NCBI RefSeq assembly: GCF_027580225.2
Contig: NW_027395283.1
Location: 5,894,501 to 5,958,500, forward strand
DNA: 64,000 nt
Origin: Misgurnus anguillicaudatus
Lineage: Eukaryota > Chordata > Actinopteri > Cypriniformes > Cobitidae
Direction: 5' to 3'
The position numbers and the translations under genes were made by a program. Below are positions 42,807 to 54,126 of the stretch, in pieces. Numbering within the stretch: position 1 is the stretch's first letter; every line of letters starts with the position of its first letter. The notes below the pieces were generated by a model, which saw only the letters and a list, made by a program, of their open reading frames with translations, did not search any database and was not told the DNA's origin.

Positions 42807-43372
42807 TTGTCTACGACACACTGCAGAATAACTGTAATAACACAAATGTCCTGTAGGTGGCAGTGGAGGCGGAGTTTTCTTTACATCTTTTGATGTTTAA
42901 TGTCTGATAATTATCCTGATATTTTGTCTTTTTATTCAATGAAATGTTTATGTTAGCACAAATATATTTTATCTACAATTAATCTTTTAAACTAAAAGTA
43001 TGTGTTTTTTATGACCTCGATGTGTTTATTAAACCAAACACTTGATAAAGTTCACACTATGATAAATACATGAATGTAAATGTAGTTCACACAAATAATA
43101 AAATATCACTTAGTCTACATTATATTAAACTCATATGACTTTATTAGGCTTACATTAGTTAAACAAAAGAGGAGTAATTTTGATTTGAGTTTAATTATTG
43201 TTAATGCTGATGTGCTCTTTGTTTCATGCAGTAAATGTAAACATATTGACTCACATTACTGATTAAGTCTCGTTTATAAATTAAATCTGTTAAATTATTT
43301 GTAATCAGATGTTTAATGTTTGTTTACTGTCAGCAGAGGGAGAAACACCTCAAACACTTCCTCATACAATAG
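42807..43372. other. AT-rich upstream region of the NLR gene
   Basis: No gene seen. The sequence is AT-rich and leads into the promoter motifs at 43373. Confidence 0.45.
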
Positions 43373-43429
43373 TGACGTCACAGATGAAAGTGAAAGTAAA
43401 TTGTTTCGTGTTTATCTTCCGCCATTTTG
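43373..43429 (+). promoter_or_regulatory. Candidate NLR promoter: CRE, ISRE and YY1 motifs
   Basis: TGACGTCA (43373-43380) is a perfect CRE palindrome. GAAAGTGAAAGT (43386-43397) fits the interferon-stimulated response element GAAANNGAAA. CCGCCATTTTG (43419-43429) is a YY1-type start-site motif. The three sit in 57 bp, about 170 bp before a splice donor, and no TATA box is apparent. Confidence 0.6.
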
Positions 43430-43598
43430 AACAGATAGAGTTGATTTCTTAACATATCGATGATCAAAGTGATTAATATAACATGTATAAACAGCTTTAC
43501 GTGTATTTTTGTGTGTGTAGTTGATGTTAAAGTTGTAGTATTTTGAGAAAGTGAATCCAGTCAGATTGTGATGACAGCGAGTGTTCAGGTGTGTTCAG
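43430..43598 (+). other. Predicted non-coding first exon of the NLR gene
   Basis: The segment follows the YY1-type motif and ends at a strong donor TTCAG|GTGAGATG (43598). It has no ATG-led frame leading to the coding exons. The acceptor would be at 46744. A partial copy of its donor region recurs at 44053-44105. Confidence 0.45.
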
Positions 43599-44347
43599 GT
43601 GAGATGAGACGCTTTTCACTTCCTCATTCATAGTTTCTTTAAAGGACAGATTCACTTTTAAATTCAATAATTTCTTATCTTAAAATTACTCTTAACAAGT
43701 TGATCTATAAATATTTAAAGTTGTTGAAAACATTAAGAGACTCCAACATTATTTTCAGTTTTCTGAATTTACTGTTTATAGGTTTGTGTTTAAGTAAAAT
43801 CATTATTATGTTATGTTTCAATAATGTTAAGCATTTATTTGCAAAAATAAACAAAATGGTCAAAATGTTGCAGAAGATGCAATGTTATTAAATACAAAGA
43901 AATCAAGATGAGATTTATTTTTAAACAACACAATAGTAATGTTTTCACTTGTATTTTAGGAAGAGTTTAAAGATGAATATTTGATGAATAACTCAGATTT
44001 TTAATGACATCTTTCATGTTTCTTGCTATAAGTTCAGTCTTTTATATTGTTGTTCAGGTGAGATCAGACACTTTATACTTCATCATTCATAGTTTCTTTA
44101 AAGATTTATTTATTTTTATTACATGGCTCTCTGGAATGCTTGATTCTGATTGGTCAGTTGAGACATTTGCAGGTTCGTTCTTTTCAAATAATAACCGCTC
44201 CAAAGTAATAACGCATAGCCGGTACTACTTGTACGAGTAAAATCGCTCCGCGCCAATAAAGATCAATAAAGATTACTGTTTGGCGCCATCTTGTGACAAA
44301 CACTGGACAACCACGACAAGACACAGACAGCTTACTAGACTGAACTT

Positions 44348-44527
44348 GACAAAATAGAGCATGACAGCTACGAAGCCAACACACAAAAAAATACAGAATG
44401 GGCATTAAAACTTCTCAAAGACTGGCTAAAAGAGAAAAAAATGGAGACAGACAAGTATGAAGCAGAGGATCTTAATAAGGTATTACGATCATTTTATGCA
44501 TCTGTGCAAAGTTTCGCGGAAGGATAA
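44348..44527 (+). pseudogene. Crypton/DUF3504-like N-terminal fragment
   Basis: From 44348 the frame reads [20 protein letters not shown], then [19 protein letters not shown] and [16 protein letters not shown] before a TAA at 44525. The W-A-x-x-x-x-x-x-WL ... L-x-x-x-L-x-x-FY pattern is the N-terminal segment shared by Crypton tyrosine recombinases and the ZMYM2/KIAA1958-type host proteins derived from them. The recombinase catalytic domain is missing. It lies in the first intron of the NLR gene, next to a large palindrome. Confidence 0.5.
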
Positions 44528-44620
44528 AAATGTTAATTTAAAACAAATATGCCAATAAAATGTTTCAAATTCATATTCATGTCCAGTTTTTTTTCTTATG
44601 TGGCAAGTAGCCGTGTAATA

Positions 44621-44766
44621 AGCGGGATAATGTTGAGGCATCCGGTAGTTATTGGGAAATAAGCCCCTTCAGTGTGATACAAGACCCTCCGCTTCGCGTC
44701 GCGTCCTGATCACACTGTCGGGGCTTATTTCCTAATAACTACCGGCTGCCTCTACATTATCCCTTA
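44621..44766. repeat. 146-bp palindrome with arms of about 60 bp
   Basis: The left arm (GGATAATGTTGAGGCATCCG onward) and right arm (CGGCTGCCTCTACATTATCC) are reverse complements with scattered mismatches. The centre is CGCTTCGCGTCGCG. Similar foldback sequences are common at ends of fish DNA transposons. Confidence 0.85.
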
Positions 44767-45699
44767 CAAATTGGATTGTTTCTTATCTTAAAGGGACCAT
44801 TTAAAATATCCGCTAAAAAAAAATTAATTCATACTCCACACTCCAAACAGACGGGGGCAGTATACCTCCAGAAAGTGAGTTGGTCTATTTTAATTTAGCA
44901 GCTGCAAATTTAGCAGCATATATCAAGTTTGATTTACATTAGCAACTAAGTTATCATTAGTCACAAAAAAAAAAACATTCAGTCACAAAAAAAAAAACAT
45001 TCGGTCTCATTAAAATTGCTATGTTTTCCGCTACGTTTCGTGCGTCCATTTGGTGTTCATTATCATCGAAGACATTTCAAGCTTCTTAGCTAATGTTACA
45101 TTTTAGCATCAGCTTGGTAGATAACGGGTGAAAACTGGATCGGATCCGTGGGTAGAGCTAACTATTAAACGCTAACAGCTAAGGATGCGCGATAATTTGC
45201 ATGCGATAGTCATTGCGCTTCTCATCTGTGAAGCCGTTTTCTTGATTAAAAGTGAATCGCCATCAGCTGCTTTCAGATGGAGCCACATTTACTGCACAAA
45301 GCCTTAGTTCATGTACAAGCTGAGCATAGGTTATCGCAATGCCTATTATAAGTGAACTTCTAGCGAAATACTAACAGCATCTTACTTACCAATCGAAAAG
45401 AAATGTTGTCATTTCGGAGTCGAACCTCATTTCTTTCATGTCCATTAGTTGTCTCCAGCGATGAAAAGCAGTGCCAGTATTTACTCTGGTTCGGTTCCTT
45501 TATTTATCATATTTTATTCGTGATTCCGAGCGCGTTGTTCCCTGCAGCAAATGGTTGTGGTAGTGGTAAATGTCTCTTGCTTTAGCCATTCTTCCGCTCT
45601 CTTCCCTGAACTGAAATACGTCCGAAAACCCTATTGCAAGGCAGGAAGGCATGTCCGAATCCATGGCTGTCCGAATTGCATTTCTCTGAGCTGCCTTCA
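44767..45699. other. Intron sequence with unassigned repeats
   Basis: Two poly-A-containing copies of AGTCACAAAAAAAAAAACATTC lie at about 44960-45003. No exon or element terminus is recognised except the TSD at 45691. Confidence 0.4.
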
Positions 45700-46272
45700 T
45701 AGCCTAGAAATCTAGACGCACCCTAGCGGCCGCAAAATATATTTGCTGCCAGGGTTTAGTCTAGGCACTCACAATAAACTTAACAGCTCCAAAAACCAAA
45801 ATTTGGTCAGGCCAATCACATCGTGTGTAGCGTCTGTGGGGCGGGCTTAACATGATGACGACAGAGCTGCCTGCGACGGTTCCTACTTGAAAACAAAGAA
45901 TGGCTGCTGTTGCTGGCGAACAGCTTTCTTTTGAAGCGGCTTTGGCCGCGACTCTGGAGGACTTAGACTTGTGTTTTTCTTTGAGTGAAGAGCAAATAAC
46001 CCTACTGAAGTCCTTTTTAAGCAAGAAAGATATGTTTGGAGTTTTGCCGACTGGTTACGGTAAAAGTTTGATATACCAATTAGCTCCACTGGTGGGGAAA
46101 CGCATGGGACTCATACGTCACCTTCTTCGTTGCTCTGATTGGTCATAGCGCTATCCTATTGCGTGCAGAGGCATATTGAGGGACAACCTTATATCCCGCC
46201 CCTTGCATTGAGCCCTTTGTGTGAAGAGTTGCCAGACCTTACATCTTGATGTAGGTCTGGCTAACCAGGCTA
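45700..46272 (+). mobile_element. Mutator-like TIR element carrying a helicase gene fragment
   Basis: The element starts TAGCCTAGAAATCTAGAC and ends GTCTGGCTAACCAGGCTA, weakly inverted tips, with a 9-bp direct repeat CTGCCTTCA on both sides (45691-45699, 46273-46281). A 9-bp duplication is the Mutator hallmark. The interior contains a helicase N-terminus at 45900. A hairpin CCAGACCTTACATC/GATGTAGGTCTGG lies near the right tip. Confidence 0.55.
45900..46148 (+). pseudogene. RecQ-like helicase N-terminal fragment
   Basis: 82 residues from ATG 45900. LSEEQITLLKSFLSKKDMFG resembles the region before motif I, and VLPTGYGKSLIYQLAPL is a RecQ-type Walker A (motif I). After KRMG the sequence diverges and stops at 46146, so motifs Ia to VI are missing and no helicase activity is possible. 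It lies wholly inside the Mutator-like element, as captured fragments in Pack-MULEs do. Confidence 0.6.
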
Positions 46273-46744
46273 CTGCCTTCATGCTTCTTAAGTCAACAAG
46301 TCAGCTTCGGATGCAGCGGTAGTAGTAGAGGGCTGTACTCCCACACACGCGACTTATTCGTGTATTGCAGTTTGGCTGGCGGTTATGTACGTGGCCCGCA
46401 TACCGCCTCCCATGGTCGAAACTGGTATTACAACACCAGTTGGGCTGTAGCTAGTAATTTAGCATGCTAATTCAGATTGATATCTCTGCAGCACTATACC
46501 TTGTCATTTTTTAAATGACATCTTTGCCCTTATTTCTTCTCATTCTTTTGATGCGTGTAGCTAATTTTCTAAAATCTTTTACCTCAATTATTACAAATGG
46601 CACCTTTAATATTAATGTTATTTATTGAACGTTTTGCGCTGTCTTGTTTCTTCAACACTCAGGATTCATTTATCTGAATTATAATGTCTGTTTATTCACT
46701 TTGATTTTAAGTTTATTTTGTGTCTGAATGTTATTTTCATTCAG

Positions 46745-46843
46745 TATCAGTTGTGGAGATCAGATTGATCAGGTTCACCTCTGCAGCTCCATCATGGATC
46801 AAACACAAACATCAACACATGAAGATTTTTCTCCAGGATGCAG
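46745..46843 (+). CDS. NLR gene, first coding exon (ATG at 46794)
   Basis: Acceptor TTTTCATTCAG (46744), 49 nt of 5' UTR, then ATG at 46794 reading MDQTQTSTHEDFSPGC, and donor CAG|GTACTT after 46843. The exon ends after codon position 2. The opening is like those of fish NLRC3-like proteins. It joins in frame to the next exon. Confidence 0.65.
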
Positions 46844-46974
46844 GTACTTTATAGAAACACTTTATTAAATAACATTTATAGTATAGAAAAATATTGAAGT
46901 GTTGTTTTTATCACAATCATTGAAAAACATATTAGTAATGTAAATTAAAGTATTAAATCTGTTGTGCGTTATAG

Positions 46975-47088
46975 TTCAGATCATCAGAAGAGATCAGATC
47001 CACAGTTCAGTTGTGTGTCTATGAAGAGTCATCAGTCTATGCATCATCCAATACAGTTTAAGAGTGAAGAGACAAGACCCGCACAGAG
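46975..47088 (+). CDS. NLR gene, second coding exon (114 bp)
   Basis: Acceptor GCGTTATAG, donor AGAG|GTATAA. In phase it reads SSDHQKRSDPQFSCVSMKSH, QSMHHPIQFKSEETRPAQR. The SCVSMKS...PI.FK pattern is the short N-terminal repeat found in many zebrafish NLRs before the FISNA domain. The phase is 2 at both ends. Confidence 0.75.
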
Positions 47089-47394
47089 GTATAAAATATC
47101 TTTACTACTATTATAGTAGTTTGACATTTTTTACAATCGTGTATTTTGTAAAAGAGAGGAGAAATTATTCTTCTTTATCAGACATATTCATGCACAGAGA
47201 CACATCTGTGAAAGCACACATTTAAATTTACAGTCTTTGTATTAAAAATGTGAAAATGAAAAGATCATATGAAAGTTTTATTAGTAAGTTACATTCACAG
47301 CAGTGTAAAAACTGTAGAGTTAATAAAGTCATGTGAAAAATCTCACTCATATTAAAGTGTAAAGTGATTCTTGATTCTCATTCTTGCCGTTCAG

Positions 47395-47643
47395 ACGAAT
47401 CAGAACAGAATCTGACTGTCAGAGGAGAAAGATTGAACAATCTGAGAATCAACTACAAGACTTCAATGAAAACATGAGTCCTCGTCTTACAAACTCTCTA
47501 ACTTCACAAACGACGAGGACACAAGATTACAAAAACAGGAATATTTATAATGCAGACGCTGAGGAAGGATTACACTCAGAAACAAACAACAAAGACCAGC
47601 AACGATTAAGACACACAAGTGCAAAATATACTAATAAACACAG
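47395..47643 (+). CDS. NLR gene, third coding exon (249 bp)
   Basis: Acceptor TTGCCGTTCAG, donor CACAG|GTGAGT. It reads RIRTESDCQRRKIEQ, then a polar Q/N/T/E-rich linker to SAKYTNKHR. No named domain is recognised; it is a linker between the N-terminal repeat and the FISNA/NACHT exon. Phase 2 at both ends and 83 codons without a stop support it. Confidence 0.65.
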
Positions 47644-47767
47644 GTGAGTGGAATTACAATGATTAAAAAAACAGGTGATAATGGTGAACCCTCGTGTGGT
47701 GTTCATATTTCTGTTACTTAGACTAAATCCGAAATCGCATACTTACTGAGTACCTACTTAACGGCTC

Positions 47768-49673
47768 TGTCCCAATTCAAAGGCTGCGACCTTCTAATGA
47801 TGTATTTTAAGACCAATTGCGTCACAGCAACACGACTTGAGGCTGGTAAGGACGTCCCAATTCAAAGGATGCCTAGAATGAAGCTTCAAAATGCGTCCTC
47901 ATTTTTCCGCGATGTTAAGGATAGAACGAATGGATCCTTAACAGCCGAGGATATCCCAAGATTCATTGCGCGCCTGCAACAGCTGCATATAATGGCTGGA
48001 TATTTAAGCAATATCGCTCTCGGAGTCGTGTGATATTGCTCTATCACACGACTCACTACGGCCTCGTGCCTCTGACCTAATCACAGCCGTGATGATATAG
48101 AGCTATATCACACGACTCCGAGAGCGATATTGCTTTTATACAACAGTTCGACGGCACACGTTTGAAAAACGAAAACTAGAAAACAACAACGGAGTTATTT
48201 TAAAAGCCTCTTTGTTTGGGAACTACTTTCTTCCGCCACGGATTTAAGGGTGGCCAGAATGACAGGTAACACTTTCGACAGCTTTGAATCTCATATTACT
48301 CAATGGACGGAGCAGACGTTTCTTTATATTACTGTTTCTTGGTCACAAAGTGTAGTTTTAAGATTAGTTCAGTCGAGAATATATATGTATTATATTTAAA
48401 TCTGCAGTCGATTAGTAAAGATAGCGCCTGTTTAAACGTTTGCTTAGTAAGATTCGGTATGAGAACCAGAGCATGAGTGGACGTCAGTGTTCACTTGCCC
48501 CGCTGACCACCGCCCTCTCTGGGCTACATCTCTGACAGGGATTCCGGTCAAATCAGCAGTATTTGGTGTCATGATGAAAGTTTTACTTGTTTTCTTATTC
48601 TTATTGTGTTGTTATTGTTTTGGCGCGAGGTAATAGTTAATAAAACTATATTTATATAACGTTGCTTTCACATTTGATCTTAACGCGATACGAGCACTCG
48701 CTTATTATTAGGCTTTGTTCTTGTCAGTACTATATAAAACAGTTTTTCACAAGTGTCACAGATGTTTTTTGCATGTTGCTCATAAATATATCAGTGGCGA
48801 TATCTCATAACATTAATAGTCACGTCACGATAAAATAAATGATCAATGTCCACATCTACAGCTGTGGTGCTTACCTGCAGTTCCACGGTGTTTTCGCATT
48901 CTGATGAGAGATATTGCTCCAGAAAAAAATAGTGTTTACATTCCTCTTTCCAAGTGTTAATCCTCCACACGATTTGACAAGACATTACTCCTATTAGGTT
49001 TATTGTAACATCCAAGAGCGCTGATCTTTGAAGGAATAGATGCTTTCGATTGGGATTCACACACTGATTCACGAGCTAGTGAACTAATGAGACACACGGA
49101 GAGTGTTTAAAATATCACTAATACTAAAATGACCAGCAGGTGGTGGAATGATACAAAATAGTGAAGCGGTTACTGTGCCGTTATCAGTAGAATATTGCAC
49201 GCCTTTTATTCAATCAGATTCGAGAACCAGAAAGAACTGTTGTATAATCTAAAATAAACAATTAAAACCTTCATAAAATAAAAGTGTGTATTTATCAAAA
49301 AAAAAAGTTTGTCACTGTTTTAGTATTATAAGTTATGTTTTGTGTTAATATTATTATTTTTATGATGCAGATATTTCTAAGGTTGATTAATTTTTATATA
49401 CTGTTGAATAGTTTAATCTTCATCAACGTGTCATATTTTCTAAACTAAATTAATATTTTTCTAATTTCATATTTATTTTAATAAGTCAGAAACGTTTTCG
49501 CTATGTCCTGCTGACAGGCGCGTGCAGGAGTTGATGCCAATTATGGGTCGTCCGAAGGTTAGACTGTCTCCTTTCAGTTTTCTTCGCGAACTTCTGAGGC
49601 TTCCACCTTGAAAGACCGAGTGCTCATCTTTAAGGTCCCATGCTTATAAGGTCGCAGCCCTTGAATTGGGACA
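47768..49673. mobile_element. Non-autonomous TIR element with TGTCCCAATTCAA termini
   Basis: Left end TGTCCCAATTCAAAGGCTGC with GACCTT, right end AAGGTCGCAGCCCTTGAATT then GGGACA, inverted with one change over about 25 bp. The internal sequence includes a second TCCCAATTCAAAGGATGC copy at about 47857. There is no transposase and the target duplication is unclear. Confidence 0.65.
48008..48133. repeat. 126-bp palindrome, arms of about 37 nt
   Basis: GCAATATCGCTCTCGGAGTC with GTGTGATAT at the left is matched by its reverse complement at the right, with one mismatch. An inner ATCACACGACTC direct/inverted copy lies within the loop. Confidence 0.9.
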
Positions 49674-51554
49674 CTGCTAACGTGTGCTAAGACAGTAGCC
49701 TACGTCCGTTTGCGTTAGTATGGACAGCATCCGCCATGTTGACATTATCATGTGACCTATGACGTAATACACTTGTTCAAGTTCATGCGGAAACACAAGA
49801 AACGTCAGGAGGACGACATCTCAATACCGCGAGAGCGACTCGAAATCAGACTTCTCCGTATGATTTCTGGAATCGCTCTCGCTGTACTTTGATGTCATCC
49901 ACCTGTTGATTCTTGCAGCGGTGCAGGAACTCAAACAAACCTAATAAAAGGCATGAAAACGTATGCGTGTGTATGAGGGACATGTGCACTAACACCTGAT
50001 TACATCAGTAACTTGACAACTCTACTACGGTCTCTGTCAGTGTTACAGATATTATATTACACATTATTTCATAGTTGATAAAAATAAGTAAAACAAGCAG
50101 ACTGAAATTTAATATGTATTGTTAGATGACAAGTGATTATATACACTTTAGTGAAGCAATCTCTTGGATTTACTTTAAACAACAGGAAACATGAATAAAA
50201 AAATAAATGAACCATCACAACAAATGAAAACGTATAGAAGTCAATATCATATGAAACAAAACTTTATTCAAATGTATTTATTTAAGAAACCATCACATAT
50301 TTACTTTCATCTCAACACAACTGTGATAATTCTACAGCTTTATTTTCATGAATCAGCTGAGCACTTTGTGGTATATCCTGGCCTGTCTGTGTGTGAAGTC
50401 AGGGTGCTGAGGAACAGACCTGTGTAACGTATTGAAATCACCCGATTGGCTGGTCTCCGGTCGATTGCTTTACTTTCCCGTGACATCATGGAAAAGCTGG
50501 GATAGAAGTGTCCATCCGATGCTTGCTTCCAAATCTGTGCAGACTCAGTAGGGTATCCGGGGATTTCTCTACTACTGATTTAATGAATACTGAGGATTCA
50601 GACATACTACTCTGTTCATGTACTGTTTCCTCTACTATATTTTAGGAAAGTAGGCGGTTTAGGACGATACTTAAGTATACGTGCCTCTGAATCTCACGAG
50701 AAATAGTCCAAAATCCCGCTAATTCTCGCCTACCCTTTTACGTATACGGAGGTTTCGGACATACTATTAATTCGCCTACTGCTTTTTGCCTACTATATAG
50801 TATGGTAGTATACGGTTTAGAGTGAAAACATGTTTATCTTAAATAAGTATTTTCATCACTTTTTCATCTCAAATAAGTTGTTCATCACTTTTGATGTTTA
50901 TTTTTTTTTATTAGTTTGAAGTGTTTGAGACAGTGGGTACAGAAGAGTGTTCATGCTTGATATATAATATGTTGTATCTTTGCGCTGTTACAGCAAGTGC
51001 AGAAGGACAAAACTCTGACATGCATCCATCACATATATACAGAAATATATACAAACACACTCACGCACTCACAGGAGTCCCAGATAACAGAGTTAAGTTA
51101 CATAGCACATTCAATTTTTACCCTCGTATTACCCCCGAACACCACATATGTAATATAAATGTGTAGGGGGTACACACAGTGTACATTCATTATAAAATTG
51201 TTTAGTTTTTTATGTTCTTTATACAAAATGAGCCAAGGCCAATGAATCTGAGGTTGAAACAACAATTAATTGCATAATTCTTCTTTATGTAAACATTAAA
51301 AACGTGTCCCACAGACCCGAACACCACACAAAGGTTAAATGATAATGACAAATGAATGAATGATTAAACAATATTTTATTTTGTTTAGTGGTAGATGTGC
51401 AATAGTAGATTTTATTTTGCCTAAATGAAACATTTTACAATACAAACCATTAATATGTCCTGTGTCTTATGATGGAAATGTGACATTTTATTTTGTACAT
51501 TTTTAATCATACAGTTATTGTGTAATATTCTGATATATACATTTTAATTTACAG

Positions 51555-53360
51555 TCATGACTCTGATCTTACTGAAGTCCTGAAAACATTCAGATCAAAT
51601 CTGAGGAAGAAGTTTGAGTGTTTGTATGAGGTAACATCAAATAAGAGAAACCCAACACTACTGAATGAGATCTACACAGAGCTCTACATCACAGAGAGTG
51701 AAAGTGGAGAGATCAGTAATGAACATGAGGTGAGACAGATTGAGACACAATCCAGAAGAACAACAACAGAGGAGACACCAATCAAATGTAATGACATCTT
51801 TAAACCTTTACCTGAACAAGACAAACACATCAGAAGTGTGCTGACAAAGGGAGTCGCTGGCATTGGAAAAACAGTCTCTGTACAGAAGTTCATTCTGGAC
51901 TGGGCTGAAGAGAAAGAGAATCAGGACGTCCACCTCATATTTCCACTTCCTTTCAGAGAGATCAATTTCATGAAGAACAAAACACTCAGTCTTTTACATC
52001 TTCTTCATCTTTTCTTCCCACAAACAAAAGAAATGGAAATCTTCAGTGATGAATATAAAGTGTTGTTCATCTTTGATGGTTTGGATGAGTGTCGTCTGTC
52101 TCTGGATTTTCACAGCAGTGTGAGGTTGTGTGATGTAAGTGAATCAACCTCAGTGGACGTGATGCTGACAAACCTCATCAAGGGGAATCTGTTTCCCTCT
52201 GCTCTCATCTGGATCACCTCCAGACCAGCAGCAGCTGATCTCATCCCCTCTGAGTGTGTTGATCGAGTCACAGAGGTACGAGGCTTCACTGATCCACAGA
52301 AGGAGGAATACTTCAGGAAGAGAATCAGTGATGAGAGTCTGTCTGAACAAATCATCTCACACCTGAAGTCATCCAGGAGTCTCTACATTATGTGTCACAT
52401 CCCAGTCTTCTGCTGGATTTCAGTCACTGTTCTAGAGAGAATGTTGAGTGAAGCAGAGAGAAAAGAGATCCCCAAGACTCTCACTCAAATGTACACACAC
52501 TTCCTGATCATTCAGACAAACATCAAACATCAGAAGGACTATGAGAAAAAAGATGAAGACATGATCTTCAAACTGGGGAAACTGGCTTTTGAGCAGCTTG
52601 TGAAAGGCAATCTGATCTTCTATGATGAAGACCTGAGAGAGTGTGGCATTGATGTAGCAGAAGCATCAGTGTACTCAGGATTGTTTACTCAGATCTTCAG
52701 AGAGGAGTTTGGTTTGTATCAGGGGAAAGTTTATTGCTTTGTTCATCTCAGCATCCAGGAACATCTAGCAGCTCTTTATGCTCACATCTCCTGCACAAAC
52801 AACAACAAAAATGTGTTTAATCAAAGTACTAAACCAGGTTGGTTTTCAAAAATTTTTGATGCCATTAAACATATATCATTAGAGTCATTATCTGAGTTAC
52901 ATCATCGAGCTGTAGATGAATCTTTACAGAGTAAGAATGGACATCTGGATCTTTTCCTGCGTTTTCTTCTGGGTCTTTCACTGGAGTCCAATCAGATTCT
53001 CTTACAGGATCTACTGACACAGATGAGAAGATGCTCCTACAAGAAAGAGAAAACTGTTAAGTACATTAAACAGAAGATGAATGAGAATCTGTCTCCAGAG
53101 AAATCCATCAATCTGATTCACTGTCTGAATGAACTGGGTGATGATTCACTGCTGAAGGAGATTCAATATTATGTGAACTCTCCATCAGTAGGAAAGACCA
53201 AACTCTCCTCTTCACAGTGGGCAGCTTTAGTTTTTGTGTTGTTGACGTCTGAGAAGCATTTCGATGAACTTAATCTTAATAAATTTATTGGAGATGAAAA
53301 TACATTAGATGAAGTTCTTGTGAGACTGCAGCTTGTGATTAAAGAAATCAAAAAACTTGA
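51555..53360 (+). CDS. NLR gene, FISNA plus NACHT exon (1806 bp)
   Basis: Acceptor AATTTACAG, donor TTGA|GTAAGT. The exon opens with the fish-specific FISNA region ([39 protein letters not shown]). The NACHT ATPase follows: Walker A GVAGIGKT (51850-51873), [12 protein letters not shown], Walker [10 protein letters not shown] (about 52063-52089) and [10 protein letters not shown]. Helical-domain sequence then runs to KEIKKLE. The 602 codons are open and all key motifs are present. NLRs of this group are cytosolic sensors that oligomerise through NACHT with ATP. LRR exons should follow in phase 2, but none appears before the window ends. Confidence 0.9.
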
Positions 53361-53990
53361 GTAAGTAAAACTAACAACAATCACATGACGTTTTCCATGT
53401 TAGATTGGCTTGTGGCTCCCACATGAGGTTGAAAAGCACAACAGTGCAATTGTGTTGCTTTAATACAATTAATTTAATTATTTTATGAGTTTATTTTGAA
53501 CTCTTACTTTGGAAGAATATTTTCTAACAAAAGTCATTTTCTTAATGTTGTACATAAATCAGCATTCAATCTCAAAAAAGTTCCCAACATTCTGCCAATA
53601 TAAAAAGTGTCCAATTTTCTTGATGTTCTAAGAATGTTTCTGTGTTGTCTGAACGTTAGATGAATGTTACATTCTACCATTTTCAAACGTTATGACAATG
53701 TCATGTTTTAATTTTCACACAATGTTTAAAACAACAACTTATCTATCAACTGCTACAGAATTACACTAACTTTACATTACCATAACAAATGTGTTTTATA
53801 TACACAAAGTTAACACAACCAGGGAAGAACTAGTAAACAAAAAGTCAAGGGTCAAGAGTCCAACTAAAACAAACACTAATCAACACCATGGTGACTTTAA
53901 ATGAAACAAATCATCAACATCTAAACATAATAAGTGAATTGTGTTTTCTACAGCAATATTTTTACAGAACATTCAGAAATAATGTTTTAT
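53361..53990. other. Intron sequence downstream of the NACHT exon
   Basis: AT-rich; CGTTATGACAATG and GAACGTTAGATGAATGTT words look like a decayed interspersed repeat. No LRR exon was found. Confidence 0.45.
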
Positions 53991-54126
53991 GGGGTGGTTT
54001 CCGAGATAGGGATTAGCTAAAACCAGGACTAGGCCTTAGTTTAATTATGAAATATAAATTGTTTTAACAAACACACCTTACTAAAACATTAATTCAATTC
54101 TATTTTATTTATATAGCGCTTTTCAC

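Larger units (their letters stand above)
47644..51554. other. NLR intron 3, largely transposon-derived
   Basis: Outer inverted tips CCGAAATCGCATACT (47727) and AGTATACGG (about 50816) suggest one element. A second lies inside at 47768-49673. 49829-49885 is a hairpin (GCGAGAGCGA...TCGCTCTCGC). 50823-51554 is AT-rich with no feature recognised. Confidence 0.5.

Noticed and set aside
50191..50427. 78-codon frame in the NLR intron
   Set aside because: AT-rich composition, no recognised domain, and surrounded by transposon sequence.
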